A DNA stretch of 64,000 nt from JBHOQS01 sp042408875 (GCA_042408875.1 JBHOQS010000018.1:1-64000); one strand, 5' to 3'. Positions 1-8,557 are shown, counted from the first letter of the stretch. Notes: a model not told the origin generated them from the letters alone. Numbers and translations are program-made.

Positions 1-139
1 AGGGCCGGAACTCCGCCTCCCCCTTGAGCGCCAGCACCTTGGTGATGGCCGCCGTCAGCGTGGTCTTGCCGTGGTCCACATGCCCGATCGTCCCCACGTT
101 CACGTGCGGCTTCGTCCGCTCGAACTTCCGCTTCGCCAT
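1..139 (-). CDS. tuf: Elongation factor Tu, N-terminal part (truncated by window edge)
   Basis: Reading leftwards from ATG at 139 gives MAKRKFERTKPHVNVGTIGH followed by VDHGKTTL. This is the EF-Tu N-terminus with its P-loop GHVDHGKT, which binds GTP; the protein carries aminoacyl-tRNA to the ribosome. Only about 46 codons lie inside the window. A strong Shine-Dalgarno (GTGAGGAGG) sits about 10 bases upstream of the ATG. The tRNA-Thr at 380-452 is on the same strand upstream, so tRNA and tuf are probably one transcript from the promoter at 603-632. A tRNA-Thr next to tuf is a common bacterial arrangement. Confidence 0.96.
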   Translation of the reverse strand, partial: MAKRKFERTKPHVNVGTIGHVDHGKTTLTAAITKVLALKGEAEFRP

Positions 140-379
140 GGCGACTGTGCCTCCTCACCTGCCGGCCCGGCGGCCGGCATGGTCCGAACGATGCTGAGCC
201 TCTACCTGTGCGCGGGCCTGGGCCCGCCGCGCCGAGGAGACCGTTGCCCTGCCGCGCCGCTCACGTCCTGTGCGTGGGACACGATCCGTTGGACCGGAGG
301 ACCCGGGACGCCGTTGGCCGGCCCGGGGCGGGCATGGCGGAGCGTGACGCCGGAGCGCGAGAGCGGCGTTGGCTGTGGG

Positions 380-452
380 AGCCGACGGTGGGACTCGAAC
401 CCGCAACCCGCGGTTTACAAAACCGCTGCTCTGCCCATTGAGCTACGTCGGC
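380..452 (-). tRNA. tRNA-Thr (anticodon TGT)
   Basis: The minus strand folds as a 73-base cloverleaf. The acceptor is GCCGACG/CGTCGGC (7 bp) and the D arm is GCTC/GAGC. The anticodon stem GCGGT/ACCGC holds loop TTTGTAA, giving anticodon TGT, which reads ACA (Thr). The T loop is TTCGAGT, and the T stem has one C-A mismatch. The discriminator base is T and CCA is not encoded. It lies between a strong minus-strand promoter and tuf. Confidence 0.95.
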
Positions 453-602
453 CTGCATTCTGAGTGGCCGGTGCCTGTGCGCTGCCACTGCCGTCCCTCG
501 GCTGCGGCCTGGGCGTCCGCCTCGCACCGGCCCCTGGACAACCGTCTCGAGCGGCGGGAGCGACGCCGCGCAAAACAAAAGAGACCATTGGTCTCTCGCA
601 AG

Positions 603-632
603 AGTATACCGCAGTGCTGCGGGGAACGTCAA
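603..632 (-). promoter_or_regulatory. Sigma-70-type promoter for tRNA-Thr/tuf
   Basis: On the minus strand TTGACG (632-627) is followed after 18 bases by TATACT (608-603). The expected start is near 596. An inverted repeat with 8-base arms and a 1-base centre (AGAGACCA / TGGTCTCT, 580-596) lies exactly on that start region and could be an operator or a 5' stem-loop. Confidence 0.7.
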
Positions 633-718
633 AAAAACTGTGCGTGACTGAAGAGGGTTCGGCATCCGGCCTGCGGTCATACCATGCCCAGACGTGACCG
701 TGGCAGAACAGTCGATGA

Positions 719-743
719 CGTGCCGGTGCCCGGCACCGGCACG
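719..743. repeat. Perfect 11-bp-arm hairpin
   Basis: CGTGCCGGTGC, loop CCG, GCACCGGCACG. All 11 pairs match. It stands alone in non-coding DNA about 150 bases before the TATAAT of the protease gene. The lack of a T-tract on either strand argues against a classical terminator. Confidence 0.6.
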
Positions 744-1034
744 TGCGGACGAGCACGAGCCGGGCCTTCCACCCTGCCACGCCCCTCTGGCGACGAGCAG
801 CAAGGTGTCAGAAAGGTGGCAGCCTGCGAGAGGCGCACAGCCAAGCGTGCCGAGGTACACTCAGCTAGGTCCAGCATATAGCATATAGGTTATAATGAGC
901 TAGCGACCCGAGAGGTGGGAGACCTTTCCGTTTCGTGCGTCGTCAGCCCGGGAAAGGGAATGCGCGAGGACGTCTGACCGGGTATGGCATGTGCGACGGC
1001 GTGACCGCGGGCGCCGTCGGGAGGTGATGGAGGA

Positions 1035-1742
1035 GTGTTCTATCCAGGTTTCTATTTCGATCCCCTCTGGTTTATTCTGGCCCTGCCGCCGTTGCTGCTG
1101 GCACTCTATGCCCAGATGCGCGTCCATAGCACGTATGCGAAGTACAGCCAGATTCCCAGCGTGCGGCGCGTGCCGGGGTACGAGGTGGCGCGGCGGCTGC
1201 TCGATGCAGCCGGCCTGTACCACGTGGAGATCGAGCGCGTGCCGGGCAATCTGACCGACCACTATGATCCGGTGCAGAAGGTGCTGCGGCTGTCCGACGG
1301 CGTGTATAACAGCGCCTCGGTGGCAGCCGTCGGCATCGTGGCCCACGAGGTCGGCCATGCCATCCAGGACAAGGTGGCGTATGCGCCCATGCGGCTGCGC
1401 TCTAGCCTGGTCCCGGTGGTGAACTTCGGCAGCCAGCTTGGCTTCTGGCTGTTCTTCATCGGCTTCGCCATGCAGGCGCTGGCCCTGGCATGGGCTGGCG
1501 TGTTGCTGTTCTCCACGACGGCGATCTTCGCCCTGGTGACCCTGCCCGTAGAGTTCGACGCGAGCAACCGCGCCCTGCGCATGCTGGAATACAACGGCCT
1601 GGTCACACCTGAGGAGTACCAGGGTGCCCGCGCTGTATTGCACGCTGCTGCGCTGACCTACGTCGCCGCACTGGCCCAGGCGCTGGCGCAGTTGCTCTAC
1701 TTCATCCTTCGCCTCTCTGGCATGGGGCGCCGAGAGGATTAA
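1035..1742 (+). CDS. Zinc metallopeptidase, YugP-like (Zn_peptidase_2 family)
   Basis: A 235-residue membrane protein. An N-terminal hydrophobic segment (about residues 8-25) is followed by a cytosolic or interfacial domain with HEVGHAIQ (about 109-116), the HExxH zinc-peptidase motif. Two further membrane segments lie near 140-175 and one near the C-terminus. Length and layout match the YugP/DUF-type neutral zinc metallopeptidases; the substrate is unknown. The start is GTG at 1035, supported by GGGAGGTGAT just upstream. It is monocistronic: the next gene is convergent. Confidence 0.9.
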   Translation: MFYPGFYFDPLWFILALPPLLLALYAQMRVHSTYAKYSQIPSVRRVPGYEVARRLLDAAGLYHVEIERVPGNLTDHYDPVQKVLRLSDGVYNSASVAAVGIVAHEVGHAIQDKVAYAPMRLRSSLVPVVNFGSQLGFWLFFIGFAMQALALAWAGVLLFSTTAIFALVTLPVEFDASNRALRMLEYNGLVTPEEYQGARAVLHAAALTYVAALAQALAQLLYFILRLSGMGRRED

Positions 1743-1910
1743 GCGGGCTGCCAGCGGATTGCAGGCGCAGCGTGCATGGCGAGCACGCCCGGCCCTGAAA
1801 CCTGACTTCTCCTGGACTGCTATGGCGGAAGAGCGGTGAGCGGCCTGTAGACTGGCGCGCCGAGCAGTCGCCCAGTCAGCGTGCCTTAGCCGGTGACTGA
1901 GCAGTCCGGC

Positions 1911-2453
1911 TCAGAGCCGGTCCAGGGCGTCGATCTCCGCTAGCAATTGCCGGATGAAGGCCGCGCGCGGCTCATCCGCGGCATTGGTGGGTGATGCCGC
2001 ACTGACCGCGGCCCAGTGGGCGAGGTCCTCGTCAGTGACCCACACCGGCAGGTCCAGCAAGACGGCCCAGAAGGCGGCGGCACCGGGACTACAGGCGAGT
2101 TCGCGTACCATGCCGGGACGGCCGACCGCGAGAAGCCCGACTGGTGCCCCGTTCTCGCCGCTGGCGAGCCCGACTGCACGGATGGATGAACGGGCTGGTG
2201 GGGGCGGCTGGACATGCCCCTCTGCCAGCCGGTGGCGAACGCGGGCCTGGCGTAGCTGGCGGACGAGGGCGAGCGCATCGGCGCGGGAGAGCTGTACAAC
2301 CAGCCTGCGCCCGTCAGGCGCTGCCAGGATGAGCACCCCGCTGGTCCCACCCCAACAGAGCCCGGCGAGCTCCACAGCAAGCGCTACCGCGGAGAGGCCG
2401 GCACCAGCGGGACGCAGCGAGAGCGAGTTCGGGGGAAAGGGGTCGGGAGCCAT
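1911..2453 (-). CDS. Conserved hypothetical protein, third gene of a small operon
   Basis: A 180-residue protein of unknown function. ATG at 2453 is preferred over longer readings because AGGAGG (2466-2461) lies 7 bases upstream. The N-terminal half looks like a small alpha/beta fold with alternating hydrophobic stretches (ELAGLCWGGTSGVLIL, about 27-42). The C-terminus is acidic and helical. There is no signal peptide or membrane helix. The start sits 2 bases past the stop of the upstream gene, so the two are probably translationally coupled. Confidence 0.7.
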   Translation of the reverse strand: MAPDPFPPNSLSLRPAGAGLSAVALAVELAGLCWGGTSGVLILAAPDGRRLVVQLSRADALALVRQLRQARVRHRLAEGHVQPPPPARSSIRAVGLASGENGAPVGLLAVGRPGMVRELACSPGAAAFWAVLLDLPVWVTDEDLAHWAAVSAASPTNAADEPRAAFIRQLLAEIDALDRL

Positions 2454-2457
2454 GGGC

Positions 2458-2976
2458 CTACCTCCTGCCAGTGGTACCCATCCGCAGAGCTGCCTCCAGC
2501 GCCGCGTCCAGGCTGCCAAACGTCTGCGGGGACAGCCCGTCAAGTGCAAGGGCATACCGCCCCGCTTCTAAAGTCGTAATCTGCGCGACCTGCCCATTAG
2601 GCAGCACTACGAGCACCCACCAGCCCAGCGGACTGCTCACAGCGTCTAGGCCGCGCCGGCGTGCCGCCTGCACCAGGTCGGACGAGGGTCCAGAGCTGGC
2701 AGGGGACACGGCGGGGTATGCCAGGGTGAGCACTCTGACGAGCTGCCAGACATCACTGAGACAAGTCCAGCGGCTCAGGCACGCCACCACTGCCGCTAGC
2801 CACCGGCAGCCAAGCAGGCGGCGTTGTGGGCGCGGGCGCGCCAGTGTGGGATACCCTGGAGACGCTGTTGCTGGCGAGCCACCCCCAACCGGCACAGGCT
2901 CATTGACAAAGTGGCCCGGAGAGACGGCACTGGCCAGAGTCGCCATGGCGGCTTCCTCTTCTCCCTGGCGCACCAT
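2458..2976 (-). CDS. Hypothetical protein, second gene of a small operon
   Basis: A 172-residue protein of unknown family. The ATG at 2976 follows CGGAGGTGTAAC, a strong ribosome-binding site; MATLAS (residue 11) is an alternative start. The first 55 residues are low complexity, rich in Pro, Gly and Arg. The middle (about 57-90) has a hydrophobic helix with Cys and Trp (WLAAVVACLSRWTCLSDVW). The C-terminus (about 115-165) has a beta-rich pattern, WWVLVVLPNGQVAQITTL. It sits 56 bases after the upstream gene and almost touches the downstream one. Confidence 0.65.
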   Translation of the reverse strand: MVRQGEEEAAMATLASAVSPGHFVNEPVPVGGGSPATASPGYPTLARPRPQRRLLGCRWLAAVVACLSRWTCLSDVWQLVRVLTLAYPAVSPASSGPSSDLVQAARRRGLDAVSSPLGWWVLVVLPNGQVAQITTLEAGRYALALDGLSPQTFGSLDAALEAALRMGTTGRR

Positions 2977-3032
2977 GTTACACCTCCGTGCGGGCCAGTG
3001 CAGCGCGCCGCAGTCCCGCTTTCTCGTCGTGC

Positions 3033-3323
3033 TCAGGCCAGTTGTGGCGTGCGGGACTGGACGAACCGGTCGAGGAGCGACCGGCGTGCAGGACCTGCCA
3101 GCCTCCAGCGGGGAGCACAGTACTGGACGAACGCCTCGAGAGAGTCGGGCAGTTCCCGGGCTGCCAGGAACGCGTCATACCCTCGGTGGAAGAGCGAGAC
3201 ATTCTGGCCACAGAGGCTGGGGAAACTTACAGCAAAACGCAAGCGAGCCATGCGGCTGTGCGCCAGACCGTGCTGGCGCAGCCATGCGTTGTAGACGATA
3301 CGGAATTCCTGCTCGGGCGTCAC
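3033..3323 (-). CDS. Small hypothetical protein, first gene of a small operon
   Basis: A 96-residue basic protein rich in aromatic residues (EFRIVYNAWLRQHGL; CGQNVSLFHRGYDAFLAARE), with no recognised family. The start is GTG at 3323. Its leader carries two near-identical tandem copies of AAGTA-TTTGGAG, so the Shine-Dalgarno GGAGGAG is effectively duplicated. The two genes downstream follow closely on the same strand. A competing open frame at 2978-3211 has poor composition and was not chosen. Confidence 0.6.
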   Translation of the reverse strand: MTPEQEFRIVYNAWLRQHGLAHSRMARLRFAVSFPSLCGQNVSLFHRGYDAFLAARELPDSLEAFVQYCAPRWRLAGPARRSLLDRFVQSRTPQLA

Positions 3324-3715
3324 GCGATGGTCTCCTCCAAATTACTTCTCCAAACTACTTGCTATCTAGTAATATTTAAATCTTTGCAACTAGCAAGGAT
3401 ACGATAGCATATCTCGCGGGCGGAGTCAATGCCGGTGCGCCTGTTCGCTTGCTTCGTGCTGGTCGCCCGTGGCGGGGCATCCAAGCCTGGATCCCGGACG
3501 TACTCCTAGATGTGAAAAACGCATGATTTCCTGGAGTTTTCGCTGATCCGGTTCAGGACGATGCGGATCTGCCGGCGCGCCCAGCGCCGGCGGCGTGGCG
3601 TGGGAGGTCTTCGGTCCCAACACGGGCTCCGGGGCAGTTTAGGAGTCGCCGTCGCCGGCGTGCACGCCGCTGAGACGAAGCCCTGTCGCCCTGGAAGTGC
3701 GAAAGGAGGTGAGCT
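3324..3715. other. Intergenic region between divergent hypothetical operon and cupredoxin gene
   Basis: The left part (about 3330-3410) is strongly AT-rich and holds the minus-strand leader and promoter. The right part returns to high GC. Nothing there looks like a gene or RNA. The cupredoxin ribosome-binding site GAAAGGAGGTGAGC ends the region. Confidence 0.5.
3401..3409 (-). promoter_or_regulatory. Extended -10 element for the 3-gene hypothetical operon
   Basis: The minus strand reads TGCTATCGT, i.e. TGn followed by TATCGT, about 80 bases before the GTG at 3323. No clear -35 is seen. Other promoters in this window also carry TGC directly before the -10 hexamer (LysM gene, nadD, 38124, 36150). 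Confidence 0.4.
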
Positions 3716-4201
3716 ATGCGCCATATGGATGTTCGGTCAGTACCGTTACTAGCAAGCAGGTTGCTCCTGGGAGTGCCCCTCGCGTTGCTGCTGGTGACCT
3801 GTGGTCAGCGGGCGAAGCAGCTTACGCTGGGCGATGTGACGTTTAACGATCACGGCACTGTGAGCGTCCAGGGGAAGAGTGAACTTGAGCTTGAGGCCGA
3901 CAGCTACTACTTCCAGCCAACCTTCCTGCAAGGCACCCCTGGGCAGGTGTTGAAGCTTGCGATTGAGAATGAATCAACAGCCCAGCACAGCTTTACGATT
4001 ACCTCTATCCAGGTCGATAAGGACATTCCACCCAGGGGGAAGGTCGAGGTTACGGTGATGTTCCCGCAGTCAGGTGTGCTGCACTTCTTCTGCAGGTACC
4101 ATACTACCCAGGGGATGAATGGCGAGCTTCTGTCAGGTGGAGCTACGCCGCAGGCAGTTTCGCGCGAGCAGCAACCTGCCCGTAGCAGGTACGGGTACTA
4201 G
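3716..4201 (+). CDS. Cupredoxin-domain lipoprotein
   Basis: A 161-residue exported protein. A signal peptide is followed by a lipobox-like LLVTC, so Cys29 is the likely lipidated residue. The mature part is a cupredoxin beta-barrel with type-1 copper ligands in the expected order: His91 (QHSF), Cys126 and His129 (FFCRYHT) and Met134 (GM). It probably binds copper outside the membrane and transfers electrons or stores the metal; the partner is unknown. ATG 3716 follows an excellent GGAGGTGAG. The ArsR gene downstream suggests metal-linked regulation, but this is inference. Confidence 0.88.
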   Translation: MRHMDVRSVPLLASRLLLGVPLALLLVTCGQRAKQLTLGDVTFNDHGTVSVQGKSELELEADSYYFQPTFLQGTPGQVLKLAIENESTAQHSFTITSIQVDKDIPPRGKVEVTVMFPQSGVLHFFCRYHTTQGMNGELLSGGATPQAVSREQQPARSRYGY

Positions 4202-4251
4202 CCTGCCGTCCTCACCCGGTACCGGCTACGGGTACTAGCCTACCGTCCTCA
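4190..4251. repeat. 25-base direct repeat spanning the cupredoxin stop codon
   Basis: Bases 4190-4214 recur at 4227-4251 with one mismatch in 25. The first copy contains the last two codons and the stop (GGG TAC TAG) of the cupredoxin gene; the second lies just outside it. This is a recent-looking tandem duplication with a 12-base spacer. Confidence 0.8.
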
Positions 4252-4378
4252 GAGGTCCTCAGCGGACTGAGGCAGTTTCGCCGACGCGACGGTCACGCGG
4301 ACAGCGCTATGCGTGTCGGACGAGAGGGCATGGCTGCGCCGGAAGATGGCCAGTGCCGGACCTGCAGCCGCAGGCTGC

Positions 4379-4411
4379 TTGACAGACTGGTTGCGCATTT
4401 CGTAATATTAC
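4379..4411 (+). promoter_or_regulatory. arsR promoter with overlapping palindromic operator
   Basis: TTGACA (4379-4384), an 18-base spacer, then TAATAT (4403-4408). A perfect 10-bp palindrome GTAATATTAC (4402-4411) covers the -10. This is where an autorepressing ArsR/SmtB protein would be expected to bind. The regulator starts at 4468. Confidence 0.65.
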
Positions 4412-4467
4412 AAAAAACGAAGGGTATCCAGGAGCAGGTAAAGCCCTAGCTGCTCCACCGAGGTGCC

Positions 4468-4851
4468 ATGGACGCTCCACTGCATCAGTTCAAGGCTGAG
4501 TTCTTCAAGGCGCTAGCACACCCAGCCCGCATCAGGATCCTGGAGCTTCTGCGTCTGGGAGAGCTGACGGTGAGCGAGCTCCAGCAGCGGCTGGCCTTAG
4601 ATCCTTCATCGGTGTCTCAGCAGCTTGCCATCCTGCGACACCGGCGCATCGTGGAGGGTCGCAAGGCCGGCACCAGCGTGTACTATCGCGTGCGCGATCC
4701 GCAGGTCTTCACCATCCTGGACGCGGCCCGCGAGATCTTCGAGACCCACGTGCAGGAGCTCCAGGGCCTGCTCGAAGCCCAGCGGGAGGCAGATGAAGCG
4801 CTGGCGACGGGGCAGTCCGCGGCTCCAGAGAATCGAGGACCCCTTCCCTAA
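4468..4851 (+). CDS. ArsR/SmtB-family winged-helix transcriptional regulator
   Basis: A 127-residue repressor. The N-terminus FKALAHPARIRILELL and the recognition region LTVSELQQRLALDPSSVSQQ with LAILRHRRIVEGRKAGTSVY are the classic ArsR winged helix. No CxC metal site appears in helix 3 (the segment reads ELTVSELQQR), so the ligand is not evident and it may not sense metal. The C-terminal 30 residues form a helix, probably for dimerisation. The start ATG 4468 follows CGAGGTG. It probably represses its own promoter through the palindrome at 4402-4411. Confidence 0.9.
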   Translation: MDAPLHQFKAEFFKALAHPARIRILELLRLGELTVSELQQRLALDPSSVSQQLAILRHRRIVEGRKAGTSVYYRVRDPQVFTILDAAREIFETHVQELQGLLEAQREADEALATGQSAAPENRGPLP

Positions 4852-4879
4852 GGGAGCTCACAGCCAGGAGCATGTCGGG

Positions 4880-4913
4880 AAGGGGAGCGTCAATACCCTG
4901 GCACGCTCCCCTT
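4880..4913 (+). terminator. Terminator-like hairpin after arsR
   Basis: AAGGGGAGCGT and ACGCTCCCCTT form an 11-bp perfect stem with a 12-base loop, 28 bases after the arsR stop. The following TTGAACTAG is only weakly T-rich. Confidence 0.55.
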
Positions 4914-5350
4914 GAACTAGGCCCGAACCGACCTCGTGCGGAGCAGCGCCGACAATCCCCCCTAGGCTAAAACTCAGCTGGGAAGCTTCGCCGGGGTGCA
5001 GCGCGGCTCTAACGGGACTCGTGTCTTCATGAAGCTCTCCTCTCTCCCTTTTCTCCAATCAAGTTTCTCTCTTGATAAAGAAGTTTTCATCCCCTGGTGG
5101 TGCCCAGACGGGCATCAGTCACTCCCCTCCTTTCAGGGGCGGGCCGGGAGAGGGGTTGTCTTCCTGCGCCGCGCCTCCCCGTGGCCACCGAGACACACGC
5201 GTATACCGATCGCTGGCGGCTAGCCTGATCGTGTGCATGCGCGTCGCGAGCGCGTTGACCCGGCGACCCCGCACGTCCTATACTCCGTGCAGGCTGTAGG
5301 GGAACAGGCGCCTGCGGGCACGAGATGATGGGGGTAAGGAGCGCGGAACG
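4914..5350. other. Intergenic region before the SDR gene
   Basis: There is no credible gene. The middle (about 5035-5100) is pyrimidine-rich (CTCCTCTCTCCCTTTTCTCC). The right end carries the strong promoter at 5255-5284 and a purine-rich ribosome-binding site. Confidence 0.5.
5255..5284 (+). promoter_or_regulatory. Sigma-70-type promoter for the SDR gene
   Basis: TTGACC (5255-5260), an 18-base spacer, then TATACT (5279-5284). The start codon lies 67 bases downstream. Confidence 0.7.
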
Positions 5351-6100
5351 ATGGACGTGCGCGGTACGGTGGCCGTGGTGACCGGCGGCACAGGTGGCCT
5401 AGGCCAGTGTCTCTGCCACGCCCTGGCGCGGGCTGGCGCACACGTCTGTGTCATCTACAAGCAGTCGCACGAGCTCGCGCAGCAGGTAGCCCGCGAGTGC
5501 ACTGCGCTGGGCCCGCGGGCGGTGCCGTTCCAGGCGGATGTGACCGACCAGGCCCAGATCGAGACGCTGGTGCAGCGTGTCCTGGATGAATTCGGCCGGC
5601 TGGACATCCTGGTCAACAACGCTGCCTACAACCAGTGGATCCCTTTCAAAGACCTGGAGCAGCTGACACCTGAGGTGTGGGCCTACATCCTGCACTACAA
5701 CACTACGGGGCCGTTCCTGATGATGCGCGCCGTAGCGCCGGTCATGCTGCGTCAGCAGCGCGGGCGTATCGTCAACATCGGCTCGGTCGCCGGGCTGTCG
5801 CCCGGCGGCAGCAGCATCGCCTACGCCGTCTCGAAAGCCGCCCTGATTCATCTGACGCGGTGCATGGCCGTGGCGCTGGCGCCGCACGTGCTGGTGAACT
5901 GCGTGGCACCGGGGCTGATGGAAGGGACGCGCATGACTGCCCGGCTCGACCCGGAGTACGTCGAGCAGGCTCGCCGCACTACTGCCCTGATGCGCGCCGC
6001 CGACAAGGACGATGTGGCCGACCAGGTGGTGACCTTCTGCCGCACCGACAGCACCACCGGGCAGACCGTCGTCATTGACGCTGGGCGGTTTTATCATTGA
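5351..6100 (+). CDS. Short-chain dehydrogenase/reductase (SDR, FabG-like)
   Basis: A 249-residue classical SDR. TGGTGGLG (about 12-19) is the dinucleotide-binding TGxxxGxG motif and NNAA (about 90) is the structural NNAG variant. The catalytic set is Asn (in YNTTG), Ser (NIGSVAGLS), and Tyr/Lys (YAVSK). It should catalyse NAD(P)-linked oxidation or reduction of a hydroxyl or ketone; the substrate cannot be read from sequence. The C-terminus TTGQTVVIDAGRFYH is typical. It stands alone between its own promoter and an AT-rich spacer. Confidence 0.9.
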   Translation: MDVRGTVAVVTGGTGGLGQCLCHALARAGAHVCVIYKQSHELAQQVARECTALGPRAVPFQADVTDQAQIETLVQRVLDEFGRLDILVNNAAYNQWIPFKDLEQLTPEVWAYILHYNTTGPFLMMRAVAPVMLRQQRGRIVNIGSVAGLSPGGSSIAYAVSKAALIHLTRCMAVALAPHVLVNCVAPGLMEGTRMTARLDPEYVEQARRTTALMRAADKDDVADQVVTFCRTDSTTGQTVVIDAGRFYH

Positions 6101-6560
6101 GTTCCTAATGTTTTTAATGTTTTTATTTTTTTATTCTTTTTCAAGTTCCCATTTGGGTCTCGCTATGCCCGTCGCTCCGGGCGTTTCGTTGCCTGCATCG
6201 CTCCCGGTGCACGCTCCCGGCTACCACGAGGAGCCGGTATGTAGTAAGCTCTGCGGTGCGGAGTGCCGGCAGGTACTCGATGTGCCCGGCACTGTCGAGT
6301 CGGCGCTACACCGTGCCGCAGCACCGCGACAGGCGCCGCACTGTTTCGACACGACGTATTCCGGCGTTCTCGTATCTCCATCCATTCTACTCTACATCTC
6401 TACTCTACATCGCTATATCTACTCAGTATATATGTGGCAAAATTCATCGTATATGTCTATACAAGTGAAAGGATAAAAATAAAAAGATAAAAATAAAAGG
6501 TAGGAAAAAAAAGATAGGATATTAAGGGATATTAAGGTATTAAGGTATTATGGAGGACTC
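6101..6560. other. 460-base AT-rich spacer and glpX leader with iterated repeats
   Basis: After the SDR stop, AATGTTTTT is repeated in tandem and followed by a T-rich run (to about 6140) that could act in termination. At about 6384-6410 TCTACTCTACAT occurs twice. The stretch 6465-6560 is almost all A, G and T: runs of ATAAAAA, then four iterations of GG(A)TATTAA (6517-6550), then the Shine-Dalgarno GGAGG (6552-6556) and ATG at 6561. No gene is visible. The low GC contrasts sharply with the flanking genes. Confidence 0.6.
6517..6550 (+). repeat. Four-fold GG(A)TATTAA iteration in glpX leader
   Basis: GGATATTAA at 6517-6525 and 6527-6535, GGTATTAA at 6536-6543, GGTATTA at 6544-6550, directly before the ribosome-binding site. 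It resembles the repeat-bearing leaders of rpoN, serA and the MATE gene in this window. Confidence 0.75.
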
Positions 6561-7595
<1,035 letters not shown>

Positions 7596-7608
7596 GCTAA
7601 AGAACATA

Positions 7609-7633
7609 GGGCGCCCGGCTCTCTCGGGCGCCC
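7609..7633. terminator. Hairpin terminator between convergent genes
   Basis: GGGCGCCCG, loop GCTCTCT, CGGGCGCCC: a 9-bp perfect GC stem. It lies 14 bases after the glpX stop and 32 bases from the end of the convergent minus-strand gene, so it could serve both. T-tracts are weak on both sides. Confidence 0.6.
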
Positions 7634-7664
7634 CGTTGAAGATTGTGTGTCAGAGCCTGCGCAC

Positions 7665-8327
7665 CTAGTCGTCGCCGCGGTGCTCCTGCCCGCGCCCGGG
7701 GGCATCCCCGCTGCGCCCGGGGGCGCCGTCCTCGCTCCGGCCGGGCGCATCGCCGCTGCGCCCGGGGGCATCGCCCTCACTGGCGCTATCATCCGACTGA
7801 GCCGCCTGCGCAAGGGTAGCGCAGTTAACCGTGCTGTCGAGGGTATACACGACCACCAGGCCCTGGCCACGGTGCTGTTCGATCGTGCTGTCGCCATTGC
7901 TCACGCACTTGAACTCGAAGTCGAGCCCCTGGCTACCTGCCTGCACTGCGCCCAGGAGGGCGGCGAGCTGCCGGCCATAGTGCTCCAGTGCCTCCTGGTC
8001 ATCGCTGTTGGCGTTGCTGGCTACCACTTCTGCCTCATCGTCGTTGTGCTTCTTGATCGCCACGCTCTTGAGAGCGATGGGCTCGACGCCCTGGTCTTCA
8101 TGCTGCTGGCCGACGCTGGTGTGCGAGCCGGACGTGTTGCCCGGCGTCGCCGTGGCAGTGGCACTCGCCGTTGGAGTGGCCGTCGCCTGCCCGTGGTTGC
8201 CGGCATTGCCGGAATTCCCCGGCTTGTCGCTCGGTCCGGCAGCGAACGCCATGCTACCGCCCAGCAACAGCATGGCACTTACCAGAAGCGGCGCAGCGCG
8301 CCCACGATCCAGGAAAGACATCACCAT
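7665..8327 (-). CDS. Secreted hypothetical protein with Pro-Gly-Arg repeats
   Basis: A 220-residue protein. The N-terminal signal peptide (LLVSAMLLLGGSMAFA, cleavage near AFA-AG) is followed by a low-complexity Gly/Asn then Thr/Ala segment (about 33-70; TATPTASATATATPG). A central domain (about 80-175) has two Cys (about 142 and 169) that could form a disulfide. A C-terminal tail repeats GDAPGRS four times in degenerate form, encoded by GC-rich DNA repeats at about 7685-7775. ATG 8327 follows GAGGAGTAGGGGT; ATG two codons later is an alternative. Function unknown, and no family was recognised. Confidence 0.75.
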   Translation of the reverse strand: MVMSFLDRGRAAPLLVSAMLLLGGSMAFAAGPSDKPGNSGNAGNHGQATATPTASATATATPGNTSGSHTSVGQQHEDQGVEPIALKSVAIKKHNDDEAEVVASNANSDDQEALEHYGRQLAALLGAVQAGSQGLDFEFKCVSNGDSTIEQHRGQGLVVVYTLDSTVNCATLAQAAQSDDSASEGDAPGRSGDAPGRSEDGAPGRSGDAPGRGQEHRGDD

Positions 8328-8548
8328 ACCCCTACTCCTCCTCTACCGCACTGTTTCTGTAGACCTCTAGGGCTGACGCGCCGGCCGCCCTGGCATGTGC
8401 GGTGCACTCCCTGCACTGTGAGCGGTCCGGCGGTGTTTTTCATTGACACTAACGCCCTGAAGATGCCGAGAGTTAGGTATTTCTACCGAAACATGACAGA
8501 CATGACGGAAGTCCCGGTAGAGTGGCGGCCGGCTGGTGGCAAGGGGTG

Positions 8549-8557
8549 TGCTACAAT
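8549..8557 (+). promoter_or_regulatory. Extended -10 element for nadD
   Basis: TGCTACAAT (TGn plus TACAAT) lies 48 bases before the GTG of nadD. No good -35 is seen at the right distance. Confidence 0.5.

Larger units (their letters stand above)
453..1034. other. Intergenic region between tRNA-Thr and the zinc protease
   Basis: No convincing gene lies here; the short overlapping open frames show no ribosome-binding site or family signal. The left part holds the tRNA/tuf promoter. A perfect hairpin with 11-bp arms and a 3-base loop sits at 719-743 (CGTGCCGGTGC / GCACCGGCACG), with no T-run after it. At 870-896 a duplicated GCATATA precedes TATAAT (891-896), the best -10 candidate for the protease gene, though no good -35 is visible. 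Confidence 0.6.

Noticed and set aside
155..463. Short frames reading RWDSNPQP or AGSSPTVGS
   Set aside because: These are translations of the tRNA-Thr gene, a well-known artefact.
2978..3211. 77-codon frame competing with the 96-residue gene
   Set aside because: Ser/Arg-rich composition and no ribosome-binding site; 3033-3323 has both a better product and a clear leader.
7685..7775. Regular GC-rich repeats that resemble a CRISPR-like or satellite array
   Set aside because: Units are in frame with the secreted protein and encode GDAPGRS; no spacer/repeat structure of CRISPR size.
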